Source of the DNA: Streptomyces gossypii
GTDB taxonomy: Bacteria; Actinomycetota; Actinomycetes; Streptomycetales; Streptomycetaceae
Assembly: GCF_025165795.1 (NCBI RefSeq)
Contig: NZ_JAJAGO010000001.1
Location: 1-64,000, forward strand
Length of the DNA stretch: 64,000 bases
Direction: 5' to 3'
Shown here: in pieces, positions 43,214-52,214 of the stretch
Layout: each line of letters begins with the position of its first letter
How positions within the stretch are numbered: position 1 is the stretch's first letter
The notes under the pieces: generated by a model
Seen by the model: the letters and a program-made list of their open reading frames with translations, nothing else
What the model was told of the DNA's origin: nothing
Databases searched by the model: none
Program-made: the position numbers and the translations under genes

Positions 43214-44854
43214 GGAGGGCTTAAGCCGGCTCCGCTGAACGGGCCGGCTTGTCGGCCGGGCGGGTCCGGGGAGGGTGCCGCCGAAGCGGCGCTGGCGGCC
43301 GGCGTAGACCGTGACTGCTTCCCGTAGCTGTTCCAGGCCGAAGCTGGGCCATGGGGTCGGGTCGAAGACCATCTCGGCATAGGTCAGATGCCAGGGCAGG
43401 AAGTTGCTGATCCGCTGTTCACCGGAGGTGCGGATCAGCAGATCGACGTCCGGGAGGCCGGGTGCGTACATGTTCCGGTCCAGGTCGGCGGGGCCGATGT
43501 CCTCGGGCCGGATCGCTCCGGTGGCCGCTTCGGCGGCCAGTGCGCGGGCGGCCTCGACCAGTTCTTCGCGCCCGCCGTAGTCGACGCAGACGGTCAGCGT
43601 CAGCGTCTCGTTGTTCGACGTCATGCTTTCCAGCATGGTCAGCGCGGAGGCCAGTGACGGGTCGATGCGGTCACGCCGCCCGCACCAGCGCACCCGCACC
43701 CCCAGGTCGTGCAGCCACTCCGCACCCCCTCGGGCCATCGCATCGCCCATGATCTCGAACAACGCGTCCAGTTCGTCCTGAGAACGGGCCCAGTTCTCGG
43801 TGGAGAACGCATAGAAAGTCAGGTGCCGCACTCCCAGCCGCAGCGCGGCGTTGACCTGACGCATCGCGGACCACTGACCCGCCTGATGCCCCCAGGAGGC
43901 CGGCTGACCCTGCTCCGAGGCCCATCGTCGGTTGCCGTCCATGATGACCGCGACGTGCTCCGGCACCGTATCCACCTCCGCATGCGGCCATACAGGGCGG
44001 CGGGAGGCCCCGTCGGCAGACACCAGCGGCTCAAGACCTTGGGTGAAGACCCGCTCCTTGCGGAGGGCGATCTCGTCGAACTGCAGATGGGCCCCCAGCA
44101 CCAGCACGTGCAAGAACGGCTGGTACTCGCGCTCAGCCATTCCCGTCACCGACGCCGCCTGTTCCAGCAGGACGTTCCAGCGGCCGAGTTGCATGCGCAC
44201 CAGTTGCGCCAGCGCCCCGGGACGTTCACCGCGTACAAGATCAATCACCTCCAGTCCCAGTGCCCGCAGATCGGCGCGCGGCAGGTAGCACCGGCCGGCA
44301 GCGAGGTCCTCCGGCATATCCTCGAACTGGTCCACCGCCTGGCCCGCCTCGCCCAGCAAAGAGGTCAGCGCCAACACCTCCGGATCCCTCAAACCCACAA
44401 GCGGGGACCACAGCTCAAAGCTCGCACCCGTCACCCCCCTCAGATATCGCCGCTGGTCCTGGAACGTCTCGAAGACAGGGGGACTGACGCAATCGGCCTC
44501 CAGAGCGCCCAGCAGCTCCTCGATCACCGCACGGTCAAGATCCCACCGCCACACCGTGTCCACGAACGCCTGCAGCACCGGATGCCCGCTGCCCCCCGAA
44601 CGCAGCCCCTCGCGGGTGGCGGAATGCCAACGGGCAAGCCGCCGCTCACGTTCTGCTGCGGTTCCGCCCCTGTCGGCGATGGCATCAGTCCGCAGAACGA
44701 AGCCGTTGACGGCATGCATGTGCGGGCGAACCGGAGCAGGCAGCAGTTCAGCTGCCCGCCACAGCGGCGCATGGGACTGCCTGGTCACCGCCTCGCACAG
44801 CTCGTAGGACTCACGCAACTCAGACGAACCACACGAAGTCTCATCGCTCATCAT
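43211..44854 (-). CDS. Fused phytoene/squalene-synthase-like domain and cis-prenyltransferase
   Basis: Predicted 547 aa in two parts. Residues ~15-280 resemble the trans-isoprenyl head-to-head synthases: VLRTDAIADRG (first Asp-rich motif, about 52-62) and DQFEDMPEDLAAGRCYLP (second motif, about 199-216). Residues ~295-525 are a cis-prenyl (undecaprenyl-type) diphosphate synthase: VAVIMDGNRRWA near 306, GHQAGQWSAMR, TFYAFSTENW near 349, and DLLIRTSGEQRISNFLPWHL near 474. Both sets of catalytic motifs look intact. One would build a Z-polyprenyl diphosphate, the other a head-to-head or cyclised terpene. ATG 44854 has GGGGAGG 7 bases upstream. Confidence 0.85.
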   Translation of the reverse strand: MMSDETSCGSSELRESYELCEAVTRQSHAPLWRAAELLPAPVRPHMHAVNGFVLRTDAIADRGGTAAERERRLARWHSATREGLRSGGSGHPVLQAFVDTVWRWDLDRAVIEELLGALEADCVSPPVFETFQDQRRYLRGVTGASFELWSPLVGLRDPEVLALTSLLGEAGQAVDQFEDMPEDLAAGRCYLPRADLRALGLEVIDLVRGERPGALAQLVRMQLGRWNVLLEQAASVTGMAEREYQPFLHVLVLGAHLQFDEIALRKERVFTQGLEPLVSADGASRRPVWPHAEVDTVPEHVAVIMDGNRRWASEQGQPASWGHQAGQWSAMRQVNAALRLGVRHLTFYAFSTENWARSQDELDALFEIMGDAMARGGAEWLHDLGVRVRWCGRRDRIDPSLASALTMLESMTSNNETLTLTVCVDYGGREELVEAARALAAEAATGAIRPEDIGPADLDRNMYAPGLPDVDLLIRTSGEQRISNFLPWHLTYAEMVFDPTPWPSFGLEQLREAVTVYAGRQRRFGGTLPGPARPTSRPVQRSRLKPS

Positions 44855-45596
44855 GCACAGACCTCCCCTTCAACCACGCCGTCGGACAGCACCCCCGCCC
44901 CCAGGCAGCGCGGCGGGCGACAACGCCTCCCCACCGACGCGCAGGCGGGAAGCCACCCCCATCACTAACGACACGCCGACCGACCGGTACCGGGCAGCCA
45001 AGTGCTGGCGGGCCACTGTGATCCGCCTGTCCGAAGTCCCGAAGCCGCTGGTCGCAGGCTCGGCTACTCCGGATGCGGCAAGGACGGTGGCTGTTGGGGC
45101 CTTCCCTCTTCCCCGACGCGGTCGCTTCAGCCGGCCGTAGCCCGGCACTCGGCTCTGGTGCGCCCCTCGCGTGATGGCCAGATGCCTGCACGGACGGACA
45201 GCATCAGCCCCGCCCAGGCTGCGGAGCACAGTCGGACAATGTGACGGCGGCTGAGGGATGGCGGGAGCGATCGGGGCCATGGGCGCGCGCCGTCATGCAG
45301 GACGGCCAGGAACTGGACGTCCTCGTGAACAAAATGCGGACGGCGACACTCGGCCGACGGCGGCCCCGACCGCGATCACGGTCTCGGCCGAGCACGTCAC
45401 CCCAATCCCCGCGAGGACTGCCGAGCGGTGCCGACGGACGGTGCGGTGGCCGGGAGGCAGTGGGTGCCGGCCCGCGTGCGCATGCCCACCGCGGGTCCGG
45501 GCTGGTGGCTGCACCGCCGGGACTGCTGGCAGATCATCGGAGAGCATCGCCGCGTCGCCACGGTTGAGGCCGTCCAGCGGGTGCTCGCCGGATGAG
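44855..45596. other. Gene-poor stretch upstream of a transposase fragment
   Basis: About 740 bases without a convincing gene. A short protein-like piece in the + frame (RRDCWQIIGEHRRVATVEAV, near 45510-45594) lies just before the transposase tail and may belong to the same decayed element. Nothing else stands out. Confidence 0.4.
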
Positions 45597-45720
45597 CCGC
45601 TGCCGACCAGCCTCCAGCACAGCTCACCGGCGCCGCCGTCAACCTCATCCGCATCGGCGCCTGGCTCACCCGCACACCCCGAGCCCGCACCGCCCCCCTG
45701 ACAGCACTTCGCCCCGCCGC
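45597..45720 (+). pseudogene. C-terminal remnant of an insertion-sequence transposase
   Basis: The frame reads ADQPPAQLTGAAVNLIRIGA, then WLTRTPRARTAPLTAL. This matches the conserved tail of IS1182/IS5-like DDE transposases from actinomycetes (A.VN..R...W..G.PR.RTR.S...L). Only about 40 residues remain and no terminal repeats were found. Confidence 0.5.
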
Positions 45721-45793
45721 ACAGCGGCGGGGCGAGGCACCCAGGCCCGGATTGGCCAACAGCATCCTCAACGAGCGGCCGGGCACTGGTCGT

Positions 45794-46390
45794 TCACCCC
45801 GCGTCCGGCCGGGGCCGCAGGCCGAGCAGGACGTCCTGGACGAGTTCGGCGCTGCGCCTGACTGCGTCGTCGCCGAAGCCCAGGAAGTGCCGGTAGTGGA
45901 TCGGCGCGTAGAAGAGGTCGACCATCGCGTCGGTGGGCACGTCGGAGCGGAGCTGCCCGGTGGCGACGGCCGAATCCAGGCGGGCCCGGCACTCCACGAT
46001 GCTGGGCTCGAGGATCGTTTCGCGGAACGCCCTCATCAGCGCGGGGTCGTTCTGGGCCTCGCCCATGACGCCCTTGTAGGCCTCGCTGATCCTGCCGGTG
46101 ATCAGCCGCTGGCTCACCGCGGTGATCTGGGTCGTGAGGTCGGCGGCGATGTCACCGGTGTCGGGGAAGGCGAAGTCGTCGCCGAGCTCCTCGTTCATCG
46201 CCTCCAGCACCACCGCGCCCTTGGAGCGCCACCAACGGTAGATCGTGGGCTTGCCCACGCCGGCCTGGGCGGCGATGGCCTCGATGGTCACCTTCGCGAA
46301 GCCCTTGCGGCTCACCAGGTCGAACGCCGCGTCGAGGATCGCCCGGCGGGCGCGCTCGCTACGCCGTTCACTGTTCGGGTCGGGGGTCAT
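45794..46390 (-). CDS. TetR-family transcriptional repressor
   Basis: Predicted 198 aa. The N-terminal HTH is clear: RAILDAAFDLVSRKGFAKVT, IEAIAAQAGVGKPTIYRWWR. The C-terminal ligand domain fits the TetR_C subfamily with FYAPIHYRHFLG near the end. ATG 46390 is preferred over GTG 46399. Divergently transcribed from a RidA-like gene and an alkene reductase. A perfect 11-bp-arm palindrome at 46461-46490, with a weaker related site GACGTTACGTTTCG at 46414-46427, sits in the shared control region and is probably its operator. It likely senses a reactive electrophile or enamine handled by the two enzymes. Confidence 0.88.
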   Translation of the reverse strand: MTPDPNSERRSERARRAILDAAFDLVSRKGFAKVTIEAIAAQAGVGKPTIYRWWRSKGAVVLEAMNEELGDDFAFPDTGDIAADLTTQITAVSQRLITGRISEAYKGVMGEAQNDPALMRAFRETILEPSIVECRARLDSAVATGQLRSDVPTDAMVDLFYAPIHYRHFLGFGDDAVRRSAELVQDVLLGLRPRPDAG

Positions 46391-46429
46391 GGGCCTCACC
46401 CTACCGCTCGCGTGACGTTACGTTTCGTT

Positions 46430-46490
46430 TTGACAAGGCGCTCGGGATGTTCTAGATTCCGTGGCGTTACGGAACGTTTCGTAACGCCAC
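46430..46490 (+). promoter_or_regulatory. Strong promoter and TetR operator for ridA-alkene reductase
   Basis: TTGACA (46430-46435) and TAGATT (46453-46458) are separated by 17 bases, a near-consensus vegetative promoter. Immediately after the -10 comes the palindrome GTGGCGTTACG / CGTAACGCCAC (46461-46490, 8-base centre), placed to block the start site when bound. A related half-site precedes the -35 and overlaps the likely tetR promoter, giving autorepression. Confidence 0.75.
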
Positions 46491-46537
46491 TCGTGCGGGG
46501 CCCGGTGCCGGGCCCCCCGCCGAAACAGGGGAGAGGC

Positions 46538-46963
46538 ATGTCCAGCAATGAGAGCGCGACCACCGTGGGGCGCATCGAGAAGATCGCGACCACGCCGGAC
46601 TGGTACGCGCCGTACCGGATATCGCAGGCCGTCCGGGCCGGGGGCTTCGTGTACGTGTCCGGACAGGCGGGCTTCGAGGAGGACGGGACGACCGTCAAGG
46701 GCGGGTTCCTGGCGCAGGGGCGGCAGGCGTTCAGGAACGTCGGACGGGTGCTGGAGGCGACCGGCCTGGCCTTCGCGGACGTGATCAAGGTCGGCATCTT
46801 CGTACGGGACATGGCGACGAACCTCCCGCACGTGATCACGCTGCGCGGCGAGTTCCTGGCCGAGCCCTACCCCGCCGACACCCTCGTCGAGGTCGTCTCG
46901 CTGGCCCAGCCCGACTGGCAGATCGAGGTCGAGGTCATCGCGCTGGACCGGAACGCCGCATGA
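46538..46963 (+). CDS. RidA/YjgF-family enamine deaminase-like protein
   Basis: Predicted 141 aa. Typical features: YRISQAVRAGGFVYVSGQAG, then GQARQ-like FRNVGRVLEATGLAFADVIK, VGIFVRDMA, and the C-terminal YPADTLVEVVSLAQPDWQIE, VEVIAL. The canonical catalytic Arg of the P-A-R-x-x motif is replaced (PADTLVEV), placing it in a RidA subfamily of less certain activity. ATG 46538 has GGGGAGAGG upstream. It shares ATGA with the alkene reductase start. Confidence 0.82.
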   Translation: MSSNESATTVGRIEKIATTPDWYAPYRISQAVRAGGFVYVSGQAGFEEDGTTVKGGFLAQGRQAFRNVGRVLEATGLAFADVIKVGIFVRDMATNLPHVITLRGEFLAEPYPADTLVEVVSLAQPDWQIEVEVIALDRNAA

Positions 46964-48120
46964 GCGCCGGGGTCGTGACGGGACGGGCGCGGGACGCGGA
47001 AATACCGGAAGAGGGTGTGGGAATGCGGGAGTTGCTGGAGCCGTACCGGGCGGGGCGGCTGGAGCTGGCGAACCGGGTGGCGATGGCCCCGATGACGCGG
47101 GGCCGGGCCGACGACCTGACGGGGGTGCCGAGCCCGCACGCGGCGACGTACTACCGGCAGCGCGCCGGAGCCGGGCTGCTGATCACGGAGGGCGTGTACG
47201 TCAACGCGCTCGCCAAGGGCGGCCCCGGCATCCCCGGTCTGGCGACCGACGCGCAGGCGCGTGGCTGGCGAGAGGTGACGGACGCGGTGCACGCCGAGGG
47301 CGGCACGGTCTTCGCCCAGCTGTGGCACGTGGGCCGGATGACCCACCCGTTGACGCTGCCGGACGGCGAGCTGCCGGTGGCCCCGTCGGCCGTCGCCATC
47401 GAGGGGAAGCAGATCTTCACCCGGGACGGGCTGCTCGGCCACGTGACCCCGCGCGAGCTGACGGCCGGTGAAATCGCCCAGACGGTGAGGGACTTCGCGT
47501 CCGCAGCCCGGCGTGCGATCGAGGCGGGCTTAGACGGCGTGGAGATCCACGGCGCGAACGGCTACCTCATCCAGCAGTTCATCGCCGACAACACCAACCT
47601 GCGCACGGACGAGTACGGCGGCTCGGTCACCGGCCGTCTGCGGTTCGCGACGGAGGTCGTCGAGGCGGTCGTCACCGAGGTCGGCGCGGACCGCGTGGGT
47701 CTGCGCATCTCGCCGGACAACGCCGAGAACCAGCTCGCCGAGGCCGACGCACGCACCACGTACCGTGCACTGGTCGACGCACTGGACCCGCTGGGCCTGG
47801 CCTATCTGCACGTGCTGGAGAACGGCGCGTACGGAGCCATCGCGGACCTGCGGACGCGCTGGTCGGGAACGCTCGTCGCCAACACGAACGGTCCAACGCC
47901 GAGCAGCCCCGGCGCGGGGGCGCAGCTGGTGCGGGACGGGCACGCGGACGTGGTCGCCCTCGGCCGCCTGTTCATGACGAACCCGGACCTGCCCGCCCGC
48001 CTGGCCAACGGCACCCCGCTCGCGGGGCCGCCGACGGAGAACCTGTACGGGGGAGGGGCGGAGGGATACATCGACTACCCGGCCGCGACGGACGACCCCA
48101 AGGTCCCGGCAGTCGCATAA
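46960..48120 (+). CDS. Old Yellow Enzyme-type alkene reductase (FMN)
   Basis: Predicted 386 aa (core starts at Met22, MRELLEPYRAGRLELANRVA). FMN-dependent NAD(P)H:flavin oxidoreductase of the NemA/OYE class. Motifs: APMTRGRA near 46, QLWHVGRMTHP near 122 (Gln and His/Arg at flavin and substrate), and DGVEIHGANGYLIQQFIAD near 192 (substrate His/Asn). Also NTNLRTDEYGGSVTGRLRF and the C-terminal VALGRLFMTNPDLPARL. It reduces activated C=C bonds, nitro compounds or nitrate esters. Codon 191 is TTA (47530-47532), so translation may depend on the bldA tRNA. Under control of the TetR protein upstream. Confidence 0.9.
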   Translation: MSAGVVTGRARDAEIPEEGVGMRELLEPYRAGRLELANRVAMAPMTRGRADDLTGVPSPHAATYYRQRAGAGLLITEGVYVNALAKGGPGIPGLATDAQARGWREVTDAVHAEGGTVFAQLWHVGRMTHPLTLPDGELPVAPSAVAIEGKQIFTRDGLLGHVTPRELTAGEIAQTVRDFASAARRAIEAGLDGVEIHGANGYLIQQFIADNTNLRTDEYGGSVTGRLRFATEVVEAVVTEVGADRVGLRISPDNAENQLAEADARTTYRALVDALDPLGLAYLHVLENGAYGAIADLRTRWSGTLVANTNGPTPSSPGAGAQLVRDGHADVVALGRLFMTNPDLPARLANGTPLAGPPTENLYGGGAEGYIDYPAATDDPKVPAVA

Positions 48121-48289
48121 GTCGCCCGGTGCGCGGCCCGGCCCCCACAGGGCCGCTGCGCGCTCGGCGGACGCGTCGCGATCCGCCAAGGTGGGGAACG
48201 CCCTGTACGGCACTGCCAGCGGGCTCCGGGTGCGCCTGGGCCGTCTCGGCGCGACAGGACGCGCCTCGGGTGCGGGCGCGAGCTCGTCG

Positions 48290-48543
48290 GAGACGGTCCG
48301 CTGCGGGCCACGCCGAGGCGGCGGGTCAGCAGGTCGATGAGGTCGGTGGGCAGCCACAGGTGGGTGGCGATCCGGTCGCGGGAGAGCGCCGGGCAGGGGG
48401 AGTTGGCGGCCGCGCCCCGCCGCGTCGGCGGTGGCCCAGGCCCGCTCGATGGCGTATCCGCCGCACCAGGCGGGGCGGCGCCGTTCGACGGAGACGCCGC
48501 TCTTGGAGGCGTAACTGCCCCTGCATCCCCCGAACAGACGCAT
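48290..48543 (-). pseudogene. Possible small frameshifted gene
   Basis: From ATG 48543 the frame reads MRLFGGCRGSYASKSGVSVE, WCGGYAIERAWATADAA. Near 48415, in a G/C run, it must shift by one base to continue as CPALSRDRIATHLWLPTDLI, DLLTRRLGVARSG. The rebuilt product is about 80 aa, not recognised. Bases 48121-48290 hold nothing supported. Confidence 0.35.
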
Positions 48544-48630
48544 GGCTGGTTCTCTCCCCCTCGTCAGCGGCTTGCTGTCATGGCATGCTCATGCCTTTAC
48601 TTCCTCCCCCACAGCAGAAGGAAGCCGAAC

Positions 48631-49374
48631 ATGCGAAGAAGAGCTTTCGCCGGCGCGCTCGGGCTCGGCGCCACCGGCGCGCTCCTGTCCACCGGCACCG
48701 CCCGCGCGGCGGACGGACGTGCGGCGGACGGCCGCGGCCGTCAGGTGGCCCCGCTGCCGCCGGACCCGGCGCACCCGAACGGCATCCAGGTCGAGACCGA
48801 GATCGTCGGCGGCCGCCGCAGCGCGTTCCCGACCCTGCGGACCAAGGAGGTGCACGCCAAGGGCGAGCACGTCCTTTCGGTCGAGTACCAGGTCCAGGAG
48901 ACCGGCTACTGGTGCGGCCCGGCGGCCACCCGCTGCGCCCTGTCGGCCCGGGTCGCGGCCCCCAGCCAGGGCACCCTGGCTGCCGAGCTCGGCACCCACA
49001 CCGGCGGTACCGACCACATCAGCCAGGTCACGAGGGTGCTCAACTCCCGTATCGACGCCGGGCAGTACTTCACCCGCGAGATGCCGAACGACCCGCCCAC
49101 CCAGGCCCAGATCGACCTGCTGTGGTCGGACGTGGTGGCCGACATCGACAACAACTACGCGATCGTCGCCAACATCGTCGCGCCTCCCGGCAACCAGCCC
49201 CCCGGCTATCCGCCGGACCAGACCGTCTACCACTACTTCACGGTCATCGGCTACGACACCGACCACAACACGGTGCTGATCGCCGACTCGGCCTCCTTCA
49301 ACGGCTGGCAGATCTACTGGCTGAACTTCTCCCAACTGGCGTCGCTGATCCCGCCGAAGGGCTACTCGGCCTGA
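48631..49374 (+). CDS. Secreted C39-like papain-fold peptidase
   Basis: Predicted 247 aa. The signal MRRRAFAGALGLGATGALLS is Tat-like and ends in ARA-AD near residue 26. The mature protein has QETGYWCGPAATRCALSA with the catalytic Cys at residue 95, a His in TVYHYFTVIGYDTDHN, and an Asp in VLIADSASF, the order of C39/papain-fold peptidases. It acts outside the cell; substrate unknown. AGAAGGAAG sits upstream of ATG 48631. Confidence 0.78.
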   Translation: MRRRAFAGALGLGATGALLSTGTARAADGRAADGRGRQVAPLPPDPAHPNGIQVETEIVGGRRSAFPTLRTKEVHAKGEHVLSVEYQVQETGYWCGPAATRCALSARVAAPSQGTLAAELGTHTGGTDHISQVTRVLNSRIDAGQYFTREMPNDPPTQAQIDLLWSDVVADIDNNYAIVANIVAPPGNQPPGYPPDQTVYHYFTVIGYDTDHNTVLIADSASFNGWQIYWLNFSQLASLIPPKGYSA

Positions 49375-49428
49375 CGCCGGACGGGCGCGCGTGGCCCCGC
49401 GCCGGCAGGTGCGGGCACTATCAGCGGC

Positions 49429-49947
49429 GTGACGAGCTCCCCCACGTGCCCTCGCCGCTGCGGGCACCACACCTGGACAGTGGAGCCGATCAGCTACGAC
49501 GCCCCTCAGACACAGGAGCTGCTGCTACGGCTCCACGATGAGCAAACGCAGCTGTACGGCTTCGCCGACCACCCGGCCGACAACCCGGCCCACCATTTCG
49601 CCCCGCCCCACGGGCTCTTCCTCATCGCCCATGACCGCACCACAGGGCCCGTGGCATGCGGCGGATGGCGGCTCGTCGTCCCGCAGACGGCTGAGATCAA
49701 AGGCATGTACGTCGCACCGGCGGCCCGCGGGCAAACCCTGGGCCGCACCGTACTGCGCCACCTTGAGACCGATGCCCAACTCCGCGACGTCACCCGCATA
49801 CAGCTCGAGAGGGGGGCGGCCAACCTGGTCGCCCTGGCCCTCTACCGCTCCCATGGCTACACGCCCGTCCCCTCCTACCGCACGGGGCGTGACCCGAGAA
49901 TCAACCGCGCATTCAGCAAACCGCTGACGCCCTCCGGCTCAGACTGA
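49429..49947 (+). CDS. GNAT-family N-acetyltransferase
   Basis: Predicted 172 aa. The acetyl-CoA motif is seen as IKGMYVAPAARGQTLGRTVL, RHLE near residues 88-112, followed by IQLERGAANLVALALYRSHG and YTPVPSY. The core R-G-x-x-x-G is slightly altered (ARGQTLGRT). GTG 49429 gives the start. Substrate cannot be inferred. Confidence 0.82.
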   Translation: MTSSPTCPRRCGHHTWTVEPISYDAPQTQELLLRLHDEQTQLYGFADHPADNPAHHFAPPHGLFLIAHDRTTGPVACGGWRLVVPQTAEIKGMYVAPAARGQTLGRTVLRHLETDAQLRDVTRIQLERGAANLVALALYRSHGYTPVPSYRTGRDPRINRAFSKPLTPSGSD

Positions 49948-50320
49948 GGGCCGAGGCCGCCGGGGACGAGGGCGAGAGCAAGCGCCCAAATCGGCTCAGC
50001 GACACTCGACGCTCTGGCTGCCAAAGGTGCCGACTTCGCGTGCAGCTGCCCCGCCACCTGGCCAGAGCTACTCATCGGGACGCTTCGGCAGGCTCCACGT
50101 CCGCCGCGGTAAGGGCGCCCGTGGCGGCGGCCCGTACGCGCCGGCGGCCTCATGCGGCGGCTCCAGTGGGTGTGTTCGTGCCGGTGTGGGCGGGAGGGCG
50201 GGAGGGCGGCTGCGCAGCGGTGGTGTGCGACGTCCCGTTCCCGGACATGGCGGCCGTACAACCCTTTTCCCCCGTCACATGTCACTTCCTCACCATTCCC
50301 TCCGCTGAGGAGCCGCTCCC
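49948..50320. other. No gene seen
   Basis: A 373-base gap before the FG-GAP protein. It must hold that gene's promoter, but no convincing -10/-35 pair, repeat or protein-like frame was found. Confidence 0.4.
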
Positions 50321-51691
50321 ATGCGACAGAGACCCCGCATCGCCCTCGTGACGGCCGCCACCGTCCTCCTCGGAGGCGGCGGCCTGACCCTCCTCCCCGC
50401 GACGACGGTCCACGCGGCCACGTCCGCGGCCCGGTACGGCGACGACTTCAACGGTGACGGACACCGTGACTACGCCTCCGGCGGCAGCGGCCGGGTCACC
50501 GTGACCTACGGGACCGCGAGGGGCCCCGGTAAGCGGACGGCGAGCTTCGACCAGGACAGCCCGGGCATCCCCGGCACACCGAGCCGCGACCACGGGGATT
50601 ACGAAGCCTTCGGCGACGCCCTGGCGATCGGCGACTTCAACCGCGACGGGTACGGAGACCTGGCGGTCGGCGACCACTCCGAGGACGTCGACGGCAAGCT
50701 CTCCCGGGGCGCGGTCACCCTCGTCTGGGGCTCGAGGAGCGGCCTGTCCTCCAGCGCCACCCAGCTCCCCCACAGGCTGCGCACCAACCACGGTTCCTTC
50801 GGGCACGCCCTGGCGGCAGGCGACTTCGACGGTGACGGGAAGACGGACCTGGCCGCGGCCGAGAACGAGTCCGTCTTCCTCTACCGGGGCGGCTTCTCCA
50901 CATCGGGCACCAGCGGAAAGGTCACCGAGCACTTCCCCGGCGAGCCGGGGGCCTTCCAGCCGACCGCTCTCGTCGCGGGGAAGGTCACCAAGGACAAGAT
51001 CACGGACCTGTACGTGCTCGGCCACGGCGTCGAGCACGTCGAGCCGGTGAACTCCGGCGCCTGGCTCCTGCGCGGCGGTCCGACCATCAAGCCGGGCGAA
51101 CTCACCACGTACAGCGACAAGTTCAACTACCAGGTCACGGGCGTCATCGCGGATTTCGACCGGAACGGCTACGGCGATCTGGCCTTCCGTGAGGCTCTTC
51201 ACCAGCGTTACGCGGGGTCCGTGCTGGTACTGCCCGGCGGACCGCGCGGGTCCGCCGTACCCCGCCGGATCTCCCAGTCCACCCCGGGTGTCGCCACCGC
51301 CGCGACCGCCGACGACTACTTCGGCCGGGACCTCTCCGCCGGTGACACCAACCGTGACGGCTACCCGGACCTTGCGGTCGGTGTTCCCGGCGAGAAGGCC
51401 GGGGCGGCCGAGCGGGCGGGCGGTGTGCACATCCTGCGCGGCGGAAAGAGAGGCCTGACCGGCTCGGGATCGCGCTGGTTCACCCGGCGGTCAGCGGGAG
51501 TGCCGGGCCCGGCCGTGGAGCACGAGGGCTTCGGCGCGCATGTCCGGCTCCGTGACCTGGACCGGGACGGCGACGCCGATCTGCTGGTTGCCGGCACCAC
51601 CGGCTCCACCGTGCTGCTGCCCGGCGGCCGGTCCGGCATCAACGCGTCCCGGGCCCGCGAACTGCCCCTGGCCGCAGGCTTCCCGCAGTAG
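50321..51691 (+). CDS. Secreted FG-GAP/VCBS repeat protein
   Basis: Predicted 456 aa. A Sec-type signal (RIALVTAATVLLGGGGLTLL, cleavage after VHA near 32) precedes about six FG-GAP repeats with calcium-binding D-x-N/D-x-D-G loops: DDFNGDGHRDYA, GDFNRDGYGDLAVGD, GDFDGDGKTDLAAAE, ADFDRNGYGDLAF, GDTNRDGYPDLAVGV and RDLDRDGDADLLVAG. These form an integrin-alpha-like beta-propeller, common in secreted Streptomyces proteins. Function is probably binding or scaffolding. GAGGAG lies 8 bases before ATG 50321. Confidence 0.86.
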   Translation: MRQRPRIALVTAATVLLGGGGLTLLPATTVHAATSAARYGDDFNGDGHRDYASGGSGRVTVTYGTARGPGKRTASFDQDSPGIPGTPSRDHGDYEAFGDALAIGDFNRDGYGDLAVGDHSEDVDGKLSRGAVTLVWGSRSGLSSSATQLPHRLRTNHGSFGHALAAGDFDGDGKTDLAAAENESVFLYRGGFSTSGTSGKVTEHFPGEPGAFQPTALVAGKVTKDKITDLYVLGHGVEHVEPVNSGAWLLRGGPTIKPGELTTYSDKFNYQVTGVIADFDRNGYGDLAFREALHQRYAGSVLVLPGGPRGSAVPRRISQSTPGVATAATADDYFGRDLSAGDTNRDGYPDLAVGVPGEKAGAAERAGGVHILRGGKRGLTGSGSRWFTRRSAGVPGPAVEHEGFGAHVRLRDLDRDGDADLLVAGTTGSTVLLPGGRSGINASRARELPLAAGFPQ

Positions 51692-51711
51692 CACGGGCCG
51701 TGGGCGTCGCG

Positions 51712-52080
51712 TTCACGGCGAAGCCGATGTCGGGCTCGCGACGCTGCCGCGTCACTTCCCGACACGCGAGGCGCTCCTCGATGCCCTGCTCCGCACGAGC
51801 TTCGACGAGCTGGCGGCAAGGGCGGGCGAGCTCGAGACGTCGAGCTCGCCCGAAGACGCCCTCGTTTCGTGGCTGCGCGACTGCGTCGCGTGGACGACCG
51901 AGTGCCGGGGCGCGACCGTGCTGATGGCAGCCGCCATCGAGGACACCGAATCCGCACTCCACACTTCGTGCGTCACCCTGCGCGCAGCCGGTGCGCGGCT
52001 CCTCACGCCGTCGCCGTGGGCCAGGCGATCGATGGGCTCGCCGGACACACCTGTGCCGCATGGCCCCCGGGCTGGGACGG
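51712..52080 (+). pseudogene. TetR regulator remnant lacking its DNA-binding domain
   Basis: The frame begins inside the end of an HTH (GLATLPRHFPTREALLDALL) and continues with the ligand domain (FDELAARAGELETSSSPEDA, LVSWLRDCVAWTTECRGATV). It then shifts near 52010 into AVAVGQAIDGLAGHTCAAWP. No start or N-terminal HTH half remains. Confidence 0.55.
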
Positions 52081-52214
52081 TGCCCGGCCTCGTGCTGCGT
52101 CCCGGCTGCGCCGCTGGTCGGGTGGGCTCTTCATCCGCTCCGGGGGCCAAGATCGATTGTCAGTGGTGGGTGAGACGGTAGGGGCATCGAGTCGGGAAAG
52201 AGGGGGAGTTGTTC

